Positions 27,985 to 37,027 are shown, counted from the first letter of the stretch. The stretch is 64,000 nucleotides of DNA from Anaerosporobacter faecicola (GCF_012070565.1 NZ_JAAQRO010000034.1:1-64000), one strand, 5' to 3'. The notes: generated by a model from the letters alone, not told the origin. Translations and numbers: made by a program.

Positions 27985-28122
27985 AATTTACGCAATGCCA
28001 ACGATTTTAAGGATATGTACATAGGAAGAAGCGCAATTGTGTGGCGTGATTTTAGGAAGTAGAGAGGAATTCTATATAGAGTGAAGCGATAGAAAAATCA
28101 AAATAGAAAAAGGAGAATCGTT

Positions 28123-28563
28123 ATGGAATTTAATAAAATAGTAGAGAATAAAAAGGTGTATATGGATCTGCTCTTATTAGCGGATGAACAAGAAGATATG
28201 ATCGATCAATATCTGGAGCGTGGCGAAATGTATGTGTTAGATGATAACGGTGTAAAAGCTGAATGTGTAGTAACAAAGGAAGCAGAAGGGATATATGAGA
28301 TAAAAAACATTGCTGTAACACCTGATTGTCAACGAATGGGTTATGGGAAACGCCTAATAGAATATGTGCTTGCGAATTATCCAGAAGGAAAGGAGATGCT
28401 TGTTGGAACAGGAGATGTTCCTTCTGCGCTTTCTTTTTATACATCTTGTGGATTTAAAGAATCACATAGAAAAAAGAACTTTTTTGTAGATAATTATAAT
28501 CACCTAATGTTTGAAGATGGGATACAACTTGTTGATATGGTTTATCTGAAAAAAAAGTTATAA
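28123..28563 (+). CDS. GNAT-family N-acetyltransferase, YvbK-like
   Basis: A 146-residue acetyltransferase resembling Bacillus YvbK. The start pattern is L-L-L-L-A-D-E-x-E-x-M-I. The acetyl-CoA loop is Q-R-M-G-Y-G-K-R near residue 70, and the C-terminus has LSFYTSCGF. AAAAGGAG precedes the ATG. It sits 140 bp behind a leader peptide and hairpin, so expression is probably induced by release of attenuation. That arrangement is common for antibiotic-resistance genes, but the substrate is not known. Confidence 0.88.
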   Translation: MEFNKIVENKKVYMDLLLLADEQEDMIDQYLERGEMYVLDDNGVKAECVVTKEAEGIYEIKNIAVTPDCQRMGYGKRLIEYVLANYPEGKEMLVGTGDVPSALSFYTSCGFKESHRKKNFFVDNYNHLMFEDGIQLVDMVYLKKKL

Positions 28564-28720
28564 ATGCAGAACTTATCTTAAAACTTTTACCAGTGTACTT
28601 TAGTTCTACATGGACTGAAGCGGAGAGTAGACCTTCGAAACATAATCACATCTTACTAATGGGAAAGAAAAGGCTTTAGCCATTATGAGTGATGTGCAGA
28701 CAATAGGGTGCATATTTTCA

Positions 28721-29449
28721 TTATTCAATACCATAAAAATATTTTAAGATCATATCATAATCAGGATACTTTTGCGCTTCTATATCCGCAATAACCGTAT
28801 TAACATCATAATTAATTTGCAAATGTTTGATATCTACCACACCCGAATTAATCTCAACAATTCCTGCTCTAGCCACATCTTTATCCTTTGAGGGACAGCC
28901 TAACGATCCACAGTTGACATACCATTTATTATTGCTATTAACGATAGAACATGTATGGTTGTGTCCGAAAAGTATAAGATCGGCATCAATATTCGAAAAC
29001 ATTTTATCCAAATCTTCTGCGGTAGGGTTTGGAGTATAGTTTACATATATATTATCTGAATTAAGACAATAATGAGAGACATAAATTCTTATTCCACAAA
29101 TCTCAAGAAATTGTGAATAGGGCAAACTATCCAAAAAAGACTTGCTTTCCTTGCTTAGTAGATTGTGCTCCCACTTATGAAGCTCGATCTCACCCCAATC
29201 CATGTGCTCGTCATTAGGTACTGTAGTTGGCATGCTTTCAAGATAATACCGTTCATGATTTCCTCTTACGCAAGCGAATAGATTATCTAAATTCATCATC
29301 GTAGTAACGGTTTCTTCTGGTCTTGGGCCAATCCCTATCATGTCACCGCAACATATGATTCCATCTATATGAAGGTCTTTGAATTTTGCTAAGATTGCCT
29401 CTAAAGCAATTACATTGTTATGTATATCTGTGATAACACCGATTTTCAT
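28721..29449 (-). CDS. calcineurin-like metallophosphoesterase
   Basis: A 242-residue two-metal phosphoesterase. All five motifs are present in order: ITDIHNN at the start, CGDMIG near 36, GNHE near 64, SHYC near 127 and GHNH near 162. It resembles the YfcE/MJ0936 type that hydrolyses phosphodiesters or phosphomonoesters. GGAAGG precedes the ATG. It is a single-gene unit. The 157 bp downstream (28564-28720) show nothing definite. Confidence 0.92.
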   Translation of the reverse strand: MKIGVITDIHNNVIALEAILAKFKDLHIDGIICCGDMIGIGPRPEETVTTMMNLDNLFACVRGNHERYYLESMPTTVPNDEHMDWGEIELHKWEHNLLSKESKSFLDSLPYSQFLEICGIRIYVSHYCLNSDNIYVNYTPNPTAEDLDKMFSNIDADLILFGHNHTCSIVNSNNKWYVNCGSLGCPSKDKDVARAGIVEINSGVVDIKHLQINYDVNTVIADIEAQKYPDYDMILKYFYGIE

Positions 29450-29527
29450 TGTTTGCTTCCTTCCCTATATTTAACTTTTATGTTCGTTTTTATATTTTGT
29501 AGGATAAATAGATTTTCTCACGCAAAC

Positions 29528-30110
29528 CTATCGGAATAAATTACCGCCCCAATCCAGAAGCCCGTGGAACACAATTGCACCTGCAAGGGAATTATATTTA
29601 CGATATAATGCGTTCATCACAAAATGCAAAAAAATTATAACAATCAAGTTGACCAGATTAATTTGCATACCGTTAACAGGCATTTGAAAGGGTAGATGCA
29701 TCGTATTAAACAAAAAGCCTATCACTAGAACTGCTAAATTGTCATTCTTGATTATACCATACATCCTCGTCTGAATGTAGACTCTGAAAATGACTTTTTC
29801 TGATAAAGAAATAATAATAAAGTAGTAAAATAAGTTATATATTGCTTGATTAACCGAAATAATTTTACCGCCTTCTAGGATGTTCGGAAGAATATTCATA
29901 AAAAAAGAGAAGATAATACCAAGAACCGTTCCGGTCGCCAACGCCTTACCAATATTTTTCAAGGTAAGGCCTATAGAGACCAATTTCTGCTTGCGCACCA
30001 ATACCAATATCATACAAGCAACAATCAGTAATAAGTTTACAGGAATACCTATATAAATCTGCTTCCGATAACCAACAATCTCAACAAGATTAAAGTAGTG
30101 AGCAGCCAAG
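29528..30110 (-). pseudogene. 5'-truncated CPBP (CAAX-type) intramembrane protease gene
   Basis: About 190 residues of a CPBP/Abi membrane protease remain, with several hydrophobic helices. Motif 1 reads E-K-x-x-x-R instead of the usual E-E-x-x-x-R, motif 2 is F-N-x-M-H and motif 3 is H-x-x-x-N. The 5' part ends exactly where the tRNA-linked repeats begin (30110/30111). The open frame continues into the repeats to 30274, but those extra residues are repeat-derived and lack a ribosome site. With motif 1 changed and the N-terminus lost, it is most likely a pseudogene. A short in-frame product cannot be excluded. Confidence 0.75.
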
Positions 30111-30443
30111 CGCGAGACGGCGCACAAGGTCCAGTGGACCTTGGTCCTGCGCAGACCGAAACGGAGTGTAGACCGCACAAGGTCCAGTGGACCTTGGTCC
30201 TGCGCGGACCGAAACGGAGTGTAGACATTCGAACTTCGAGTCCAGGATAGGACAGAAAGCGCGAGACGGCGCACAAGGTCCAGTGGACCTCGGCCCAGCG
30301 CGGACCGAAACGGAGTGTAGACATTCGAACTTCGAGTCCAGGATAGGACAGAAAGCGCGAGACGGCGCTCGAGGTCCAGTGGACCTCGGCCCAGCGCGGA
30401 CCGAAACGGAGTGTAGACATTCGAACTTCGAGTCCAGGATTGG
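30111..30443 (-). repeat. tRNA-Gly-linked tandem repeat array, locus 1
   Basis: Tandem units with a 96-bp period: the GCGCGAGACGG marker starts at 30111, 30259 and 30355. An inner short unit of 53 bp lies near 30153-30206. Each unit, read on the minus strand, contains TGTCTACACTCCGTTTCGGT, a GGTCCACTGGACC palindrome, and a CCGTCTCGCGCT end copied from the 3' end of the neighbouring tRNA-Gly. The block is clearly higher in GC than its surroundings. It runs directly into the truncated protease gene. Confidence 0.9.
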
Positions 30444-30450
30444 ACTCGAA

Positions 30451-30491
30451 AATAAAAGTAGGATATCCTTTACGGATATCCTACTTTTATT
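30451..30491 (-). terminator. terminator after tRNA-Gly(GCC)
   Basis: AATAAAAGTAGGATATCC at 30451-30468 and GGATATCCTACTTTTATT at 30474-30491 form a perfect 18-bp stem with a five-base loop, followed on the minus strand by TTTTC. Confidence 0.9.
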
Positions 30492-30499
30492 CATTTGAG

Positions 30500-30571
30500 A
30501 GCGCGAGACGGGATTCGAACCCGCGACCCTCGCCTTGGCAAGGCGATACTCCACCACTGAGCCACTCGCGC
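30500..30571 (-). tRNA. tRNA-Gly(GCC)
   Basis: A 72-base cloverleaf. The acceptor GCGCGAG pairs with CTCGCGC. The D arm contains GCTCAGTGGTGGAGT. The anticodon stem is TCGCC/GGCGA with loop TTGCCAA, so the anticodon is GCC. The T arm is GCGGG-TTCGAAT-CCCGT. CCA is not encoded. It has its own promoter and terminator. Confidence 0.96.
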
Positions 30572-30599
30572 ATATGTGATTGAAACACTGACAAAAGCT

Positions 30600-30628
30600 A
30601 TTATATCGAATAGAAGGAGAAATGTCAA
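30600..30628 (-). promoter_or_regulatory. promoter of tRNA-Gly(GCC)
   Basis: On the minus strand, TTGACA (30628-30623), a 17-bp spacer and TATAAT (30605-30600): a consensus sigma-A promoter. Confidence 0.9.
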
Positions 30629-30769
30629 ACATTTATTCAGTAAAACGTAATCTACAAGAAATATAAGAAATGTAAGAAAGGAAAACAACTAGAGCTATTT
30701 AAGAAACACAAGGAATCACGGTGTGTTTCCTGCTGTGTTGTATCTACAAATTGAAATTAGAAGCAGAAA

Positions 30770-30814
30770 TAAAAAAACGATGCGTCCGAATGCAAACATT
30801 CATGGCATCGTTTT
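30770..30814 (-). terminator. terminator of the ABC operon
   Basis: AAAAAACGATGC at 30770-30781 pairs with GCATCGTTTTTT at 30803-30814. It works on the minus strand after the ATPase gene. Confidence 0.85.
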
Positions 30815-30851
30815 TTATACTTGATTGGCGCTACAATAACTTTACTACAAT

Positions 30852-31559
30852 CTACGCTGTAATACTTTCTTCCTCACAAACATCAATGTGTTCAACAATC
30901 TGACCATCAACGAGACGAACAATGCTTGTTCCGTACTTTGCAGATTTTGCAGAGTGGGTAACCTGTACGAGGGTCTTATTGTATTTGAGGTTGATGGTTT
31001 GGAAGAGTTGCATGATTTCTTTTCCTGTTTTGGAATCTAAGTTACCAATTGGCTCATCAAGGAAAATGATATCAGGATCAAAGACAAGAGCTCTTGCGAT
31101 TGCAACACGTTGTTGCTGTCCACCAGATAATTCTCTTGGTGTAAGCTTACGTTTGTCGGTTAAACCGATGGTTTCAAGAATATCAGTAAGTGCTGCTTCG
31201 TACTTTTTAGGATTTTCTCCATCAAGTATGATTGGGAGGAGAATATTATCTTCAACACTTAAGTTTGGTACAAGGTTATAGAATTGGAATACAAATCCGA
31301 TCTTACTTCTTCTAAGTTTGCTCATTTGTTTTTGTTTTACTTTACTTAAATCGGTATCTTCTAACATGACGCTTCCGCTTGTAGGTGCATCAAGTCCGCC
31401 CAGTAAATAGAGAAGAGTGGATTTACCACTTCCCGATGGACCCATGATGGAGACGAATTCTCCTTGATGGATAGAAAGATTGATATCTTTTAGTACATGT
31501 GTTTCTTCTTTTCCGTTAATGAATTTCTTATTCAAATTAATTGCTTCGATCACTTTCAT
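30852..31559 (-). CDS. ABC transporter ATP-binding protein (MacB/LolD type)
   Basis: A 235-residue ATPase. Walker A is GPSGSGKST near residue 40, the Q-loop FQFYNLVPNLSVEDN lies near 92, the signature is LSGGQQQR near 143 and Walker B is IIFLDEP near 163. The H-loop reads THS. It pairs with the FtsX-type permease whose gene ends 28 bp before it. Such pairs act as mechanotransmitting exporters, often for peptides, lipoproteins or bacitracin-like drugs. No two-component genes are adjacent, so the stimulus is unclear. Confidence 0.94.
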   Translation of the reverse strand: MKVIEAINLNKKFINGKEETHVLKDINLSIHQGEFVSIMGPSGSGKSTLLYLLGGLDAPTSGSVMLEDTDLSKVKQKQMSKLRRSKIGFVFQFYNLVPNLSVEDNILLPIILDGENPKKYEAALTDILETIGLTDKRKLTPRELSGGQQQRVAIARALVFDPDIIFLDEPIGNLDSKTGKEIMQLFQTINLKYNKTLVQVTHSAKSAKYGTSIVRLVDGQIVEHIDVCEEESITA

Positions 31560-31587
31560 GGTTTATACCTCACTTTTCTATAATGAA

Positions 31588-34125
31588 TTACTCATATTTT
31601 AATTCTTGAACGATAGATAATTTTCTACTCTTAAATATGGTAGGAATCGTAGCCATTAATACGACTACTAAGGATACCAAATATACAATTGGAAGAGAGG
31701 AATACGCTAAGGATATATCAAAGGAATACCCGATGGTCTCCATGATCTTACCAAGAAGAGGAATACCAATTGTACTGTAGGCGATTGCAATCAACATACC
31801 CCAAGTTACGCAAGTAAAGGATTCAATCAACAGGATTCTTCTTCGTAAGGAATTCTCCATACCAACAGAAGATAGTACAGCGAATTCTGTTTTTCTCTGT
31901 ATAAAACTAATGGAAACATTATTAATGATTCCTAATGCTGCAATAACGATTGCTAAGTAAGAGAAGATACTTAAGCCATCCATCATGAACCTGTTTTGTT
32001 TCATGTTATTATCACACATTTTCGTTTTTGTAATGTAAGTGGCTCCAATGGAGCGGACGATTGGTTTTAATTTAGGTAGGAATGTATCCATATCAATGTC
32101 AGTACGGAAGGTAATGTAATTTGCAGAAGGTACATTAAATTGGTTTTCAATGGTATCATGACTTACATAGCCAACCATTCCGTTATTGTAGAGACGAGCG
32201 TCGATAATTGCATCAATGGTAAGTTCTCTACGTACGCCATTACATTCTACAAAGACGGTGTCTCCAATCTTTTTCCCAGTTCCTTTTACTTGGGATTTGG
32301 TTAAGATGATACCATTCGGATCCGAGCGGAATGTTTCAAAATTCTTCTTGTATTTTTCATCATCAAGATGAAGGTAACCATTGTACGCAATATAGGAATC
32401 CAGGTCAATTCCGTGTAGATACATGACGGTTTGACTTTCCGTATCGTCTTCATTTAGGTAAAGAAAACCGTATTCGGAATAGATAACATTCATATCTTCT
32501 TTCTTCACACCGATGTCAACTAATTGGTCGATTAATTGGTCGGCAACGGAAATTGTATCATTTTCACGGATATTAGATATATTGCTAATCTCAACATCGC
32601 AATTCAGGTTTGCATATGCATCGATTACAACGTCACACAAACTGTCTGCAGCAGAGGTGATTGATAATATTGATAGTATGGAAATGACGATTAATGTAAT
32701 ATTGTTTAATAAAATCTTTGAAGTACGTAAATTATTAGCTGCAAAGAATAAGGATTTATTCTTTCCACGGAATAGCTTACTAAACAAACCGGATAACAGA
32801 TCAATCACCTTTGGATAAGCTAAGATCGTACCAAGCAGTGATAATACGAGTAACACAGGAGATGCTTTTGTTACCAGTTTACCACCGAACAGGTAGAAGA
32901 GGATACTTGAACCCAATAGGATGCAACCGATGATGAACTTTTTATAGCCAACATGCATAGAAACACGTACATCATTAAGGATTACTTCTTTTACTTGTAA
33001 CTTTCCAATCTTACGTACAGGAAGATAAGAAGATACAAGAGAAAGGATAATGGAGAAGATCGTTCCGATAATTAGGTAACTAGGTTTTATATTTACTTTC
33101 TCATAGATACCATAGGCTTTCAATGGTGACATGAAACGAGTAATTAAGGTCAATGCCAGAACACCAAGACCATTTCCTAGGATCGCCCCAAGTATTCCAT
33201 AGAGTAAACTTTCCAGTCGTAAGATGAATTTGATCTTGCCTACGGTAGCTCCCTGGCTTAGGAATGTACCAATGGTTGTTAAACGTTCTGTAATAATCAA
33301 TTTGAACGTACTATAGATGATGATGGAACTCATTGCTACTACTATAATTAGCATGGCATACAGGGCACTACTAAAGCTGCCAAACTGATCTTTTATTTCG
33401 TCTTCATCGAATAATTCGGAAGCGTTAAGAGACGCATTTGCTTTGTTAAATGCTTCCGTTGCTTTATCGATATCGCCATCTTTGGAACAAGCGGTTACAT
33501 TATTGTAAAGACCTTCTACATCGAATTCTTTTGCCATATAGTCGTATGGGACCATCATGGAGAAGGATTCTGGTTTATCATTATAGAAGAAACCGTCGGG
33601 AGCAGTTAATGCTACAACCGTTAGTTTTTTGGAGACACCAGCGATGATCAATTCAATGGAATCACCCACAACCAGGTTTCGTTCTTCGGCGATACGTTCA
33701 GAGATGATACAAGAATCATTGACGAAATCTTTTTTGTTACCGGATAAGAGAAGATCATCTGGAACCATGGAAACATCTCTTGCACTAATGGAAATATTTC
33801 TCGTAGTCTCATCGTCCGTATCAACGTTGTCGATCAACATAGCATTTACTAGAATCTCTTTTAACAGGCTATCTGGTTCAATTCCTTCTGGGGATAGATC
33901 GTCACAAGAAAAGAAGGATAATTGCTTATCTGTTGGTTTAATGGATAGATCTTTCTCTTCAAAGGTTACGATGGTAGGTCGTAAGATGGAATCCAGAATA
34001 ACATTGACTAGACCAGTGCTTGTTACCACCAAGCTAGCACTCATTGCGATTGCAATTAATAATAAGATAAACCGTCCCTTTTTCTCTGTCATACATTTTA
34101 GGACATACTTCAAAAATATTTTCAT
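31588..34125 (-). CDS. ABC transporter permease, FtsX-type, two domains
   Basis: An 845-residue membrane protein. The first helix (about 17-40) is followed by an extracellular domain of about 200 residues, then three helices ending a first FtsX domain (about 250-375). Further helices around 395-480 lead to a second extracellular domain, and the last FtsX domain lies near 720-840. The ECF-like repeated layout is that of large permeases with 8-10 helices. AAAGGAG precedes the ATG. It is the first gene of a two-gene operon with the ATPase. Substrate unknown. Confidence 0.92.
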   Translation of the reverse strand: MKIFLKYVLKCMTEKKGRFILLLIAIAMSASLVVTSTGLVNVILDSILRPTIVTFEEKDLSIKPTDKQLSFFSCDDLSPEGIEPDSLLKEILVNAMLIDNVDTDDETTRNISISARDVSMVPDDLLLSGNKKDFVNDSCIISERIAEERNLVVGDSIELIIAGVSKKLTVVALTAPDGFFYNDKPESFSMMVPYDYMAKEFDVEGLYNNVTACSKDGDIDKATEAFNKANASLNASELFDEDEIKDQFGSFSSALYAMLIIVVAMSSIIIYSTFKLIITERLTTIGTFLSQGATVGKIKFILRLESLLYGILGAILGNGLGVLALTLITRFMSPLKAYGIYEKVNIKPSYLIIGTIFSIILSLVSSYLPVRKIGKLQVKEVILNDVRVSMHVGYKKFIIGCILLGSSILFYLFGGKLVTKASPVLLVLSLLGTILAYPKVIDLLSGLFSKLFRGKNKSLFFAANNLRTSKILLNNITLIVISILSILSITSAADSLCDVVIDAYANLNCDVEISNISNIRENDTISVADQLIDQLVDIGVKKEDMNVIYSEYGFLYLNEDDTESQTVMYLHGIDLDSYIAYNGYLHLDDEKYKKNFETFRSDPNGIILTKSQVKGTGKKIGDTVFVECNGVRRELTIDAIIDARLYNNGMVGYVSHDTIENQFNVPSANYITFRTDIDMDTFLPKLKPIVRSIGATYITKTKMCDNNMKQNRFMMDGLSIFSYLAIVIAALGIINNVSISFIQRKTEFAVLSSVGMENSLRRRILLIESFTCVTWGMLIAIAYSTIGIPLLGKIMETIGYSFDISLAYSSLPIVYLVSLVVVLMATIPTIFKSRKLSIVQELKYE

Positions 34126-34512
34126 TGCTTTACTCCTTTGTTTTATTTCTGTATCTTCATAAATCTTAATCGTTAATGGAGCAAATCACTAGTGTAAAAT
34201 GTCATCAAATGATAGACAAAAAATCGGAAAATATATTACAATTGTTAGGGGATGTGACAAATGTAATATAAAATACTGGTTTGGGTAGTTCGTAGTGGTA
34301 CATTTACGCAAGGTTTTTGGCATTACAATAGCGAAAAGCGGCCTATAGAAGAAAAGAGAAATACAGAAATTGTGAAAAGGTGAGAGATAAGGTATAATCA
34401 ATGTATGACTATGTAATTTTTCATAGAATGAGAAGAATACATTTCCAAGTGGAGATGTAACAGAGAGGAAGAGGAAGATGCTTTGTAGACGAATAATACT
34501 CTTGATTGATGT
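34126..34512. other. intergenic region between divergent genes
   Basis: Nothing convincing. A 70-codon minus-strand frame at 34189-34401 lacks a ribosome site and has no family features. A possible minus-strand promoter for the ABC operon was not clear. Confidence 0.5.
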
Positions 34513-34602
34513 ACTCTGTGTAGGTTCTAAGATGGACGAGTAAGATCAGTAAGATATACGTATGGGAAAGATACGGATTGCATGATCTGACTTACACAGA
34601 GT
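34513..34602 (+). promoter_or_regulatory. candidate structured leader of the MFS gene
   Basis: Nested pairings: ACTCTGTGTA (34513-34522) with TACACAGAGT (34593-34602), AGATCA (34543-34548) with TGATCT (34584-34589), and CGTAT (34559-34563) with ATACG (34571-34575). Together they would form one long stem with internal loops, 65 bases before the MFS start. I do not recognise a riboswitch class. Confidence 0.4.
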
Positions 34603-34666
34603 TTGACTACGTCCTTCATTGGAACTAGATCATTATAAGAAATAACGAATAATGGAGGAGTAACCA

Positions 34667-35962
34667 ATGAAAACAATACATAATAAATCATTTTTACTTT
34701 TTTGGCTTAGCGGTTCGGTGTCACAATTAGGTAGTGGCATGTCCGTCTATGCGTTGATTATATGGGCATATGAACAGACCCATTCGGCAATGACAGTTTC
34801 TTTCATGTCCTTTTGCTCGTATTTACCCTATATCTTAATTAGTGTGTTCGCAGGAGCATATATTGACCAGCATTCGAAAAAGAAGATTATGCTGATCACG
34901 GATTTTATTGCAGCGTTGGGAAGTTTGACAATGTTCTTCTTATTATCTACCGATCAGTTGCAGATTTGGCATATCTATCTAATCAATACGGTAATTGGAT
35001 TTGCGAATTCCTTTCAATCACCAGCGCAGTCGGTTGCTGTGGGGATTCTTGTACCAGAATCCGATTATGGAAAAGCAAGCGGAATGAACTCCTTTTCTAG
35101 CAATCTGTTAACGGTAATCACACCAATGTTAGGAGCAAGCTTGATGGCTGTCATCGGGATTGAAGGTGTTTTAGGGATTGATGTATTAACCTTTTTGTTT
35201 GCAGAAAGTGTCCTTCTCTTCTTTATTAAGATTCCAGAGAAATTACAGAAAGAAGAGGAGAAGAAGTCTAGCATATTCGAGGGGTGTAAAGAAGGATTCC
35301 AATTCCTGTATGGGCACAAAGGAATCTTCTATATTGTAGTAAGTATGGCTTGTATGAACTTTTTTTCAAGACTGACATATGAGAATATTCTATCTCCGAT
35401 GCTTCTTGCTCGTAGTGGTGAGAGTAAACAGGTTCTAGGCTTTGTTACTGCTATAATTGGGTTTGGCGGTGTTTTGGGTGGATTATTCGTCTCTCTGCGA
35501 AAAAGGTCGGGAAAGGTAATCAAAGAAATCTATCTAATGGCAGCATTTTCTTTCCTGGCTGGTGATTTGCTCATGGGTTGTGGAAGGAATGTAATTGTCT
35601 GGAGCATTGCAGCGTTGGCTGCTAGTGTACCGATTCCGTTCATAACAGCAGCACAGAATGTTATTCTGTACAAGATCATTCCTAGACAGATGCAGGGAAG
35701 AATCTTCGCTGTTCGTAATGCCATTCAGTTTTGTACAATTCCAATTGGAATCTTGCTTGGTGGTTTTTTGGCAGATTATGTGTTCGAACCAATTCTTGCA
35801 AGGAAAGGAACTGTAGCAACCCTTTTGCTAGATCTTCTTGGGAATACGCCAGGTTGCGGTATGGCTTGTATGTTTGTTATGACGGGTGTTTTAGGAAGTG
35901 TTACGAGTTTGATTTGGTATCGCAATAAGGAGATTCGTAAACTGGATAAGGAATCGGAATAA
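34667..35962 (+). CDS. major facilitator superfamily transporter
   Basis: A 431-residue membrane protein with about 12 hydrophobic segments, in the group of MFS exporters that includes macrolide pumps and enterobactin exporters (MefA/EntS-like). The first helix has the FLLFWLSGSVSQLGSGM pattern typical of this group. The loop between helices 2 and 3 has D-x-x-S-K-K-K. A GGAGG site precedes the ATG. A structured leader may control it. It stands alone before a strong terminator. Substrate unknown, drug export plausible. Confidence 0.92.
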   Translation: MKTIHNKSFLLFWLSGSVSQLGSGMSVYALIIWAYEQTHSAMTVSFMSFCSYLPYILISVFAGAYIDQHSKKKIMLITDFIAALGSLTMFFLLSTDQLQIWHIYLINTVIGFANSFQSPAQSVAVGILVPESDYGKASGMNSFSSNLLTVITPMLGASLMAVIGIEGVLGIDVLTFLFAESVLLFFIKIPEKLQKEEEKKSSIFEGCKEGFQFLYGHKGIFYIVVSMACMNFFSRLTYENILSPMLLARSGESKQVLGFVTAIIGFGGVLGGLFVSLRKRSGKVIKEIYLMAAFSFLAGDLLMGCGRNVIVWSIAALAASVPIPFITAAQNVILYKIIPRQMQGRIFAVRNAIQFCTIPIGILLGGFLADYVFEPILARKGTVATLLLDLLGNTPGCGMACMFVMTGVLGSVTSLIWYRNKEIRKLDKESE

Positions 35963-35976
35963 TGATCAAAAACTCT

Positions 35977-36012
35977 ACGGAGCGTTTCTTGTGTGAAGCG
36001 CTCCGTTTTGTT
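35977..36012 (+). terminator. terminator after the MFS gene
   Basis: ACGGAGCG at 35977-35984 pairs with CGCTCCGT at 35999-36006, followed by TTTGTT. Confidence 0.8.
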
Positions 36013-36191
36013 ATTCTGTCCTAGAAGGATCAAATCCCTATGCTGCATTACAGCGACGCTGGTAAAATAAAACTGGTAACAATTACGGAGCAGGGGATTC
36101 GGCAGCTAACTTGGTGGAAGCATACTTCGCTTCGCTACAGCACGTCTTTTATACGGATATGGAAAAGGAAGAAAGAAAAGGAGGAAAGAGT

Positions 36192-36860
36192 ATGAATATT
36201 CTTGTAATGAATGGCTCTCCAAGGGGAGAACAGAGCAATACCTTAAAATTAACCCGCGCATTCCTAGATGGCATGAAAGAACAAGCAGAGATCGTACATA
36301 CTATTCAGGAGGAAATCAGACCTTGTCTAGGTTGTTATGGGTGTTGGAATAAGACGCCTGGAAAATGTGTGCAGAAGGATGCGATGGCAAGCATACTAGA
36401 GAAAATTACGCAAGCAGATCTTATTATATGGTCTACACCATTATATAGTTACGGTGTACCATCTACCTGTAAAGCGGTAATTGATCGATTGCTTCCGTTG
36501 TCCTGTCAGGAACAGTATGAAGGGGAGCAAGGCAAGACGCAACATAAGAGTCGATTAACCAGGGAAATACCAATGGTGCTTATTACAGGTTGTGGGTTCC
36601 CGGAACGAGAGAATAACTATGAAGGGATGCTGTTTCAATTCGAACGATGCTTTGGTGCAAACTTACCGAAAATTGTTTGCGTAGAAGAACCATTGCTATC
36701 TGTTGAAGAAGCAAAACCCATCGCGTCACAGTACCTTGCTTATGTAAAACAAGCAGGGGAACAGTATAAGCAAAATGGCTTTATTGATGAGGAACTACAA
36801 CAAAAACTGGATCAACCAATGATCCCTCCACAAGTATATCGGGAAGCAACAAAAAAATAA
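36192..36860 (+). CDS. NADPH-dependent FMN reductase / flavodoxin-fold protein
   Basis: A 222-residue flavoprotein. The phosphate-binding loop is NGSPRGEQSNT near residue 8. The iron-sulfur-flavoprotein-like segment C-L-G-C-Y-G-C-W lies near 47-54, and STPLYSYGVP near 83 contacts flavin. The three cysteines suggest a redox or metal role as in ISF-type proteins. The open frame starts at 36111, but AAAGGAGG before ATG 36192 sets the start. Monocistronic. The electron acceptor is not known. Confidence 0.9.
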   Translation: MNILVMNGSPRGEQSNTLKLTRAFLDGMKEQAEIVHTIQEEIRPCLGCYGCWNKTPGKCVQKDAMASILEKITQADLIIWSTPLYSYGVPSTCKAVIDRLLPLSCQEQYEGEQGKTQHKSRLTREIPMVLITGCGFPERENNYEGMLFQFERCFGANLPKIVCVEEPLLSVEEAKPIASQYLAYVKQAGEQYKQNGFIDEELQQKLDQPMIPPQVYREATKK

Positions 36861-36875
36861 TTTATTTTCCTCTTG

Positions 36876-36907
36876 ACCCTCGTATAGTGCGAGGGTTTAT
36901 TGTTTTG
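36876..36907 (+). terminator. terminator after the flavin reductase gene
   Basis: ACCCTCG at 36876-36882 pairs with CGAGGGT at 36890-36896, followed by TTATTGTTTTG. Confidence 0.75.
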
Positions 36908-37027
36908 ACATAAGGTTAAGTTGTCATAAGCCATTTTGATTCTTATTCATTATGCTGTCAGTATGGGAAGTTGACGACCTAATTGATATAGGAAACTGTG
37001 ATAATTGTTAAAAATGGAGGGAATTTG

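Noticed and set aside
30111-30443. CRISPR array
   Set aside because: The units are contiguous tandem repeats of about 96 bp without distinct spacers, and no cas genes are present.
30049-30632. Several overlapping long frames around tRNA-Gly(GCC)
   Set aside because: They read through the 96-bp repeats and the tRNA in all frames because the period is a multiple of three. No ribosome site or protein family supports them.
34189-34401. 70-codon minus-strand frame upstream of the ABC operon
   Set aside because: No ribosome site and no recognisable family.
36014-36160. Possible further family B copy before the flavin reductase gene
   Set aside because: Only GATTCGGC and a CTTCGCTTCGCTAC-like stretch are shared, too little to separate from chance.
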